Shown here: positions 57,161-64,000 of the stretch, piece after piece
How positions within the stretch are numbered: position 1 is the stretch's first letter
Layout of the letters: each line of letters begins with the position of its first letter
Assembly (NCBI GenBank): GCA_003254905.1
Contig: QANU01062782.1
Span: forward strand, 62,001-126,000
From: Nissolia schottii
Lineage: Eukaryota > Streptophyta > Magnoliopsida > Fabales > Fabaceae
Direction of reading: 5' to 3'
Length of the DNA: 64,000 nt
Program-made: the position numbers and the translations under genes
The notes under the pieces: generated by a model
The model's input: the letters and a program-made list of their open reading frames with translations, nothing else
Databases searched by the model: none
Told to the model about the DNA's origin: nothing

Positions 57161-58416
57161 TGTTGATTTTTTGATGTGAAGAAATTTTAGATGTATCTGG
57201 AGTAAGAGAATATTTTGCTCTGTATTTTATTCATGATGTACCACATTCTAAGGTATCAAGGGAGCACAAACAGTGTGTGAGCTTGAGCCCTGAGATTAGA
57301 ATTGCGTAAATGATGATTACAATTGATGATGAGTGTTTACACATAAAAGACTTCTACATAAACATGGCTCAGTATATGTCGTACTAGTACTGAGTCTAAC
57401 TACCATAACAAACTCACTTAACTGAGCTTAACAACTCTAACTAATTACAGTTGATGGCTTTCCCTTACACACACAAACTATTACATCATTTTCATAAATT
57501 AAAAAGAATAAAATATAAACTATTACATCAAAATGATAGAGTAAGTGAGAGATAATGACGACGCACAAAATTAATTTATCAAATAATAAATGGTATATGA
57601 AGAAAATTTTCTCTTGTTATAACAACACATATGAATTTCTCATCTAGTCAGAGACTTGTTATTGGGACATCTAATAAGGGACCTACATTACCTCAAACAT
57701 GTATGAATGATAAAAATACTCAAAATAGAATGGTAGGAGGAAAATAGAAAGGAAACACTTGCAGAATCTGTCACTGAATAAAGAAAAGAGGCAGATCCAT
57801 AAAACAGGGAAGAAATAAGGAAAGACTATGAGAAAGTTGAGTGGAAAAACAGAAGAAAAAATAAAAATAGAAAAATAAGAGCAAAGACAACCTCCCAATA
57901 GAGTTCTACAACGAGACTTCATCTGATCTCTACTAAGTTTTCTGCCCTCAAAACATTTTCCTCAAAACTCCACCCCAAAACAAGTTCCAATGTATGGTCT
58001 AATATAAATATATATAATCTATAGTTGATGAAGAAATACTTAAAAGTTCATGGAACATACTTAATGTGTGCTTCATGAGTATCAACAACCATTGATTATT
58101 AACTTTATGTATAATTTTTTAGGCATTCTAAATTCGAATCAATGGTTGTGGATGCCCATAGAACATGCATTAAATGTATTCTATGAACATCTATTTCTCA
58201 TAGTTCATCAGTTCAAAACATATATATAACAGTTTCACAGAGCACTTTCTAGAGTAATTCTTAGGGATGAAGTAATTACTTATACTCAAAGTCATCTTCA
58301 ATCCATCACAAAGACTCCTAATTAAGTCCTAATTCTTAAGAACCATCTCACCTAAAAGTTTAAGTTGAAGGGTAAAGGTACGATAATATTAAGTTGATGG
58401 GTAAAAGTTTAAGTTG
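57161..58416. other. 3' flank of gene C
   Basis: Collinear with 41170-42422. The only feature is the fold-back MITE at 58046-58192. No gene or RNA was recognised. Confidence 0.55.
58046..58192. mobile_element. Fold-back MITE (copy C)
   Basis: Same arms as 42049-42198 (left TTCATGGAACATACTTAATG, right, reversed, AGATGTTCATAGAATACATT). It was duplicated with the gene. Confidence 0.65.
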
Positions 58417-58695
58417 TGTTTTAAGCCCGAGAGGTTTGAAAAAGAAGGGGAAGCAAACAAATTAATTGCATTTGGATTGGGAAGAAGGGCTTGTCCCGGA
58501 TCCGACTTAGCATATCGTACAATGAGCTTGACTTTGGGATTATTGATTCAGTGCTTTGAATAGAAACAATTAAGTGATGAAGAAATTGATATGAGGGAGG
58601 AAGGAGTAGTCACCACGCCAAAGTTAGTCCCATTAGAGGCCATGTGTAAAGCCCGACCAATCAGTGAGAAAATAAAGCCACTGCATTGGTCTTGA
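58417..58695 (+). pseudogene. P450 exon 2 fragment (heme-loop part), after gene C
   Basis: The counterpart of 42423-42701 with the same abrupt start at [15 protein letters not shown] and with [17 protein letters not shown]. Here the Gln codon that is a stop in copy B is intact, but the next Trp codon (CFEW) is TAG, at about 58561. The two copies therefore acquired different stops after duplicating. Confidence 0.88.
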
Positions 58696-58968
58696 TGGCA
58701 ATGTTGAAGGGATAGTATGTAGTCTGAATGTATGCTTCCTGTTTACAAGAACGTGGAACTTCTTTCTCTTAATTTTAATCAATTTATTAGTGTGATTTGT
58801 GCAAAAGGCAGACCTCAGCTCGATGCCTAGGGGGTTTCAATTGTTTTGTATAAGGTGTTAGCAGGTGTTATCTCTAATAAGTTTATGGTATTGTTTTGTT
58901 GTTGTTGGATAATTTTTTTTTTGAAAAATTATATGTACATCAAAAAGTGAAGGGACACCATACACATT

Positions 58969-59470
58969 CACTACTAGAAAATAGCATATTACTGTCGACT
59001 AATTACCGTCAGAAACAAGAAACCGACACTAACTCCGATGGTAATAATTGGCGCCATTTGGTGCATCATTAGACGAAAGGCTTACCGTCGGAAATATCCG
59101 ACGGTGATAGGGTTAGAATCTCAAGAGGCACCTTTCCCTATCAGTTGTGACATTGAACTAGTTACGGTCGAAAAAAACCAACAGTAACAACCTGAAACTT
59201 CTCCGCTAGTTTTCCCATGTCTGTGTTTCCCCGTGTGCACGTTTTCTAGTGTAATTACCGTTGGCTTTACCGTCAAAAACATCAAACGATAAAGAAAGTG
59301 AAAATTTGCCAAGATTACCGGGCCACTTGTTTGTACCGTCGAAATGTTTGCCACAAAGTCGACGGTAATCCTTTAAATTAAACGAAGCGTTTTGATAAAG
59401 CGGTTATAGTTGGACTATCTCCGGTTACCGTCGGTAATTACCGACGATAATGTTCTAAAAATTTACTTAA
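58969..59470. mobile_element. CACTA-derived miniature element (copy C)
   Basis: Same start (CACTACTAGAAAATAGCAT) and same ACCGTCGG-type repeats as 42974-43480, with scattered substitutions. Duplicated together with gene C. Confidence 0.6.
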
Positions 59471-59504
59471 AAGCATTTCACTCTCCCACAACACACCATA
59501 TCGA

Positions 59505-61620
59505 ATCGAATTTAAATAAGTCCAAGTCAATCGACACTATTAAACTCATAAAAAAAAGGGAAAACAAATGAAAATAGCAGAAATTAAAATTGAACTATCT
59601 TACACAAATATTCATAGGTAGGTGACAAATATTTTTAACATGTTATACAAACATTTTTAACTAACATTCACAAACTTTTTATTATGATGCACGAACATTT
59701 TTAATTATCGTGCACAAACATTTTAAATAGTTGAAAAGTTTGTGCACAGCAATAGAGTGAGTGCACACAATGTGAGNTATTATGTATTTATTTATTTATG
59801 TCACATTCTCATTTAAATATTATTTTATGTATATTATACAGGTTGTTTTTACTTTCTTTGAAAAAAAAATTATTCATCTACCAAAAAATGTTACTTTTAA
59901 TATATAATATTTTAAAATCTAAATCAAATTAGTCCAGTTCAATACAAACCAATATAAATAAATTATATTATTTGAATTGATTTAAAATCGTATAATTAAC
60001 TTGAAATTGTTTCAAATGGCACTGCAAACACTCGAGTTTAACAATCAATGAAGAATTTTATTGCACATATTTAAGATTCCAATAGTAGTATGTTTTGATG
60101 GGTAAGTGGGTGACACGATTGTTGGTTGTTTCCATTACATATGCTAAAATTAATGTACTAGTGGTCGCTTAAATAAATCGAATAAAATTAAGCAAGTAAA
60201 CTAAAAAGAAATAGATTTAAACAATGATAAGTAAATAACTTATATTATACTTTTAAAATCACGCGGTGTGTTTTCTGACTCTGCCACTCATTAACTTTTG
60301 TAATTATCCTTTTTATTTGCATTTTGTGATATTATCACAAATTAGTTTTCATGGCTAAAATTTTTTAGAAGAAAAAAGCTTTATAGCGCGATAGATTTTT
60401 CGTGGAACGACGTACGGCAAGAGTAATAGAGCCCAACACCACTGCGTTTTATGGAAATGTTTTTTTTTTTTTTACATATTAAAATGTAAAAAAATGAATG
60501 TTGTACATCTTATAATCTGCTACCATACTCAACTATGGTTAACTCATGTGCACTCACTCATTCATAGCTATCATGCACATGCATTTTAAACTATCATTTA
60601 CTAATTCATTTTTAATTGACGTGCGCAAATACTTTTAACTATCGTGCATAAACATTTTCAACTATCTTACACAAATATTCATAGGTACATGCACAAATAT
60701 TTTTAACATATTATACAAACATTTTTAACTAACATTCATAAACTTTTTATTATAATGCACAAGCATTTTTAATTATCGTGCACAAATATTTTAAACAGTT
60801 GAAAAAGTTTGTGCACAAAAGTTAAAAATGTTTGTGTGCAGCAATAGAGTGAGGGCACGCGATGTGAGAGTGGAAGGTGGAGAGTGTGAAACCTGGGTGC
60901 TGTGCGTTTTGTTAGTGGGTCATACGTATAAAATCGCTTAGGTAACAATACGGTGATAGTATTTGGGATGTACATGTAGCACGACTCTAAAATGTATCTA
61001 CACCTTGACATCTTCTCATAACATATCATGAGATCAAAATAACTTCGTGATGTGTTGTGAAAATCAAAATGACAACACGGGGCCAAAGTGGCAACATATG
61101 GATTCTTTGGTGTCTTAAGGACATCATGTCCACTTCTTTTAAAAATATGCAATTTAATTTCTTTTAAAAATATGCAATTTAATATTGTATCAATTTAAGT
61201 ATAGTTAAATAATTATAAAAATGTTCATAATAAAATTTAATTTATGTTTAATTATGTGATTTTTTTAATTTTTTATTTCTAAAAATTAAATTCTCAAATT
61301 TAAATTAAAAAAGATGAAAGAACCCTAAATAATTATATAATATGAAAATTTAATTTTCAAAAATAAAATTTTTAAAAATTATGTAACTAAACATAAAGTA
61401 AGATATTATTATTGTGTGTATTTTTATGATTATTTAATAATTTTAAATTAATTTAATATTAAATTATATGTTTTTAGTCACAAAAGAATTCACCCGTCAA
61501 AATTGATGTCGAGCTATAAAGCACTCCTGTGTCTACAAATATCGTATGCGATTGTTTGCTTTAAACTGTTTATTAATGGTACGTTGGAAAGGAGGTTGGT
61601 TTTAGAAAGAAAAAAAAAAA
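59505..61620 (+). repeat. Duplicated block, copy C (homologous to the intron of gene A), with a misjoin at 59777
   Basis: It begins as in blocks A and B (AAATAAGTCCAAGTCAATCG), but at about 59596 jumps to the TGCACAAACATT array and GCAATAGAGTGAGTGCAC, then reaches an n at 59777. After the n it resumes with TATTATGTATTTATTTATTT, which in block A precedes the array by about 1.6 kb. The array appears again in its proper place at 60560-60840. The out-of-order piece with a single n suggests an assembly error between near-identical copies. The MITE copy is 61098-61494. Confidence 0.75.
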
Positions 61621-61678
61621 NNNNNNNNNNNNNNNNNNNNNNNNNNNNNNNNNNNNNNNNNNNNNNNNNNNNNNNNNN
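61621..61678. other. Assembly gap of 58 N
   Basis: A run of N after an A homopolymer and before an (AT)n tract, so the gap spans simple-sequence DNA. Confidence 0.99.
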
Positions 61679-61690
61679 ATATATATATAT

Positions 61691-62322
61691 TGTTACGGCT
61701 TAAAAATCGGGTCCGAAAGCTATAGCCCTCTAAGAGGGGGAGGAGCTTCCGTTCTCTAAAAGGCCCGAGGGGGCCAACCCGCTAAGGAGCAAAAGAGACT
61801 CTCCCCACCTGGCCAGACTGGCCCAAAGGGAGGGAGTCTCGTGACACTTAGAAGAGGAGAAGGTCGCAAGCCCAAAACCTTCGAACCCCGTTCGGCCCAA
61901 CAAGGCTAAGAGAAGGTAACAGCGACCTTTCCTCCCCCAATCCGCAACCAACTCCTGGATAAGCGGGAAAGATAAACTGGGGAAAGATAAACCGGGGGAG
62001 ATAAGCAAACCCCCTCGTTTTATCTCTATCTTACCTCTATCTTTGCACTCCAAGCTCGTCTATAAAAGCACGCGACCCCTTGGGTCACCAGGTACCTCTC
62101 ATTCTCCTCTTAGAGAACCCTCATAATCCCTGTGCTTATTTGAGCGTCGGAGTGCCTTTGCAGGTACACCCCGCCGCCACACTCTCTCTGAAAGGAACCA
62201 GCTTGGAGCTTTCGTCCGAGTCCCCGAACCCGCTCAGAGCCTTCGCCCTCCGACTTCGAGCTTCCGTCAAGGTGCCTTCCTCACCGTCCAGGTAACCTCG
62301 TACCCTTTAAGAATTACTTGTG

Positions 62323-62326
<4 letters not shown>
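61691..62326 (+). mobile_element. Solo LTR inserted in an (AT)n microsatellite
   Basis: The segment starts TGTTACGG and ends GTGAACA, with (AT)n on both sides. In the homologous places of the 46 and 51 kb copies (45822-45848 and 51031-51056) the (AT)n is uninterrupted. Inside are a promoter (CTATAAAAGCACGCGACCCC near 62060) and TTGAGCGTCGGAGTGCCTTT near 62142, a phrase typical of plant Ty3/gypsy LTRs. Its GC content is far above the surroundings. A 5-bp duplication cannot be proven in AT repeats. No primer site or internal region follows, so it is a solo LTR left by recombination between two LTRs. Two open frames inside are not genes. Confidence 0.78.
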
Positions 62327-62363
<37 letters not shown>

Positions 62364-62749
62364 TTAAATTTAAGAATTTTAAATGAAAAGAAAAAAGTAA
62401 CAGATAATTATCATATATTTTTTCTGCCATTCTATTTTTAAACTATAAAATTGTATACTACTTTCAAAATTTAAAACTAAAAAAATGTTGCTTCTCTCAT
62501 TTCTCTCCAAAAACCCTCCATCCAAATAATATGCAAGAGCTAGCTAGAGTTGCTCTTCCAAATTTCCAATGACACAAAAAAATTTAATCCTATTTCCATT
62601 AATAATTTGTCTTATACAAATAAATTTCTATGGCTGAGATCGATTTTTCAAAGAAAGGAATAGCCGACCTATGATCCTTGAAACAGATATATAGTGGCAG
62701 TGGACCATGTTAAAGTTAAATGGCATTTAACACTCAACGTGGGTTGCAG
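62327..62749 (+). other. Sequence before the 62 kb orphan exon 2
   Basis: Collinear with the 46 and 51 kb copies: remaining (AT)n, TCTCATTTCTCTCCAAAAACC, CCTATGATCCTTGAAACAG and acceptor GGGTTGCAG ending at 62749. No exon 1 lies between here and gene C. Confidence 0.65.
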
Positions 62750-63361
62750 GATCTGCTCCTTGCCGGAACAAACACAACACGTCTGACTATTGAGGGGGCA
62801 CTTTCTGCTTTATTGAATCACCCAAATATATTAAAGAAAGCAAAAGATGAATTGGACGCTCCATTAGGCAAAGATCGCTTGATAGATGAGTCGGACATCC
62901 CAAATCTATGTTACTTTCAAAATATTATTTATGAGACACTTCGATTATATTTTCTAAGTCCATTGCAATTGCCGCATTTTTCTTCGGATGAGTGCAACAT
63001 TGGGGGATTCATTATTCCACGTGACACTATAGTGTTGATTAATGCATGGGCCATTCGAACAGATCCTAAAATTTGGAGTAATGTTGAGTGTTTTAAGCCT
63101 GAGAGGTTTGAAAAAGAAAGGGAGACAAACAAGTTACTTGCATTTGGATTAGGAAGAAGGGTTTGTCCCCGAATAGGATTGACATATCACACAATAGGCT
63201 TGACTTTGGGATTATTGATTCAATGCTTTGAATGGAAACAAATAGGTGATGAAGAAATTGATATGAGAGAATATAAAAGGTTCACCATGGGAAAGCAAAT
63301 TCCATTCGAGGCTATGTGTAAACCACGACCAATCAGGAAGAAGGTTATGAAGGAGTATTGA
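62750..63361 (+). pseudogene. Orphan P450 exon 2, open but with damaged motifs, at 62 kb
   Basis: The phase 0 acceptor is intact and the exon is open for 203 codons to a TGA, with none of the 35-bp insertion or frameshifts of the 46 and 51 kb copies. However, the I-helix reads AGTNTT (Asp changed to Asn) and the heme loop reads FGLGRRVCPRIGL, with the conserved Gly after Cys-Pro changed to Arg. The TIEW Trp is Gly. ExxR (ETLRL) and PERF are kept. The loop Gly packs near the heme, so a product is unlikely to be a normal P450. No exon 1 lies upstream within the window apart from that of gene C, about 7 kb before. An ATG at 62720 gives an extension through the intron end and is not a likely start. 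Confidence 0.85.
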
Positions 63362-64000
63362 TTATCTATTATCGAATTAAATTGTGTGAAAATTTGGCAT
63401 ATATGTTATTAGAGTTGTGTTATTTTTACTTAATTTAGTGTGACTTAAGACAATGTACAGACGTACGTATATCATTAGATTAGATTTCAATAAGTTGATT
63501 CAACAAATTAATTAATGCAAAATGTTGTGAAGTTATGCTTTGCTATAATAAATTTATGTGAGAATTTATAATATATATTATAATATGATTTGTGCATATT
63601 CTTTCCGCTTTACTTACGCAAGGAAATGGTGAATCTGACTTATCAAAATCTTTCAAGAGAAATAATTTTTACATGATCTAAACTTTTAGACAATCGACAA
63701 CTACATTCGCAAAAGTTTAAAGTTTAATATGTTTTATTTTTTCTAACATTTTTCTCTCTGCATAACAAACCTCGTGCTTTTATAATTGTGGTTATTAGCT
63801 GTCTAAAAATTGAAGTTATATAAGTAACATTAATACTCGTTAAAACAGGTGGCTCCTTATGAAGAGTTTGAGCTAGTGACCCACCACTACCAAGCTAGCC
63901 CATGCCCCTGAACTCATTGCATCTAACTGATTTATTTGGCCACCATTATTAACAAAAAGCCAGAGCATGGTTTTCTGGGACACTAAAATGTTACAGTTTA
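63362..64000 (+). repeat. Duplicated downstream block, copy C (continues beyond the window)
   Basis: Collinear with 46880-47520, 52083-52725 and, from 63470, with 28442-28990. It includes GTGACCCACCACTACCAAGC. No gene was seen. Confidence 0.75.

Noticed and set aside
62080..62295. Open frames inside the 61.7-62.3 kb GC-rich segment
   Set aside because: They lie in an LTR with promoter and R/U5-like sequence; LTRs normally do not code.

Overview
This window is nuclear DNA from a flowering plant. It has introns with GT..AG borders, very AT-rich intergenic DNA, remnants of several plant transposon classes (CACTA/En-Spm, hAT-like miniature elements, Ty3/gypsy, solo LTR), many microsatellites and a tandem family of CYP81-type cytochromes P450. 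A eudicot is certain in practice. A legume is my best guess, because the P450s read like the CYP81E group, but I cannot name the species. Scaffold gaps (N runs at 7385-7750 and 61621-61678) and single n joins (27348, 28441, 38985, 59777) matter for interpretation.

Layout. 1-2689: degenerate 3' part of an autonomous-type CACTA transposon (TNP2 transposase and DUF4216 relics, subterminal repeats, terminus). 2690-14250: gene-poor DNA with an inverted pair of one repeat, a LINE-like ORF1 fragment, a 110-bp-period minisatellite and a MITE. 14258-17337: one intact F-box gene with a probable intron-containing 5' leader. 17338-22170: transposon remnants. 22176-64000: the P450 cluster.

P450 cluster. 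Gene A has a good promoter and first exon (22234-23142) but no second exon. The flanks of its expected exon 2 are recognisable at 27320-27347 and 28442 onward, and each stops at a single n, so the exon is lost at an assembly join or replaced. Gene B (38986-41169) has both exons but lacks about 56 N-terminal codons, cut at another n where a CACTA element is joined. Gene C (54815-57160) is complete: 494 codons, two exons, all P450 signatures present. B and C are about 97% identical in protein. Each is followed by the same train: a short pseudogenised heme-domain fragment (42423, 58417), a CACTA-derived miniature element (42974, 58969), about 2.1 kb homologous to the intron of gene A, and an orphan exon 2 (46233, 62750). 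The B train carries a further near-identical copy of its orphan exon (51442). The orphan exons are broken by frameshifts, a 35-bp insertion or loss of key heme-loop residues.

The picture is a P450 cluster that grew by repeated segmental duplication, copying A-type 3' halves next to B/C-type genes, with younger insertions on top: a hAT-like element in A, a gypsy gag fragment between the 51 kb orphan and gene C, and a solo LTR inside an AT microsatellite at 61691-62326. Only the F-box gene and gene C can be called intact from this sequence; B is probably intact beyond the join.
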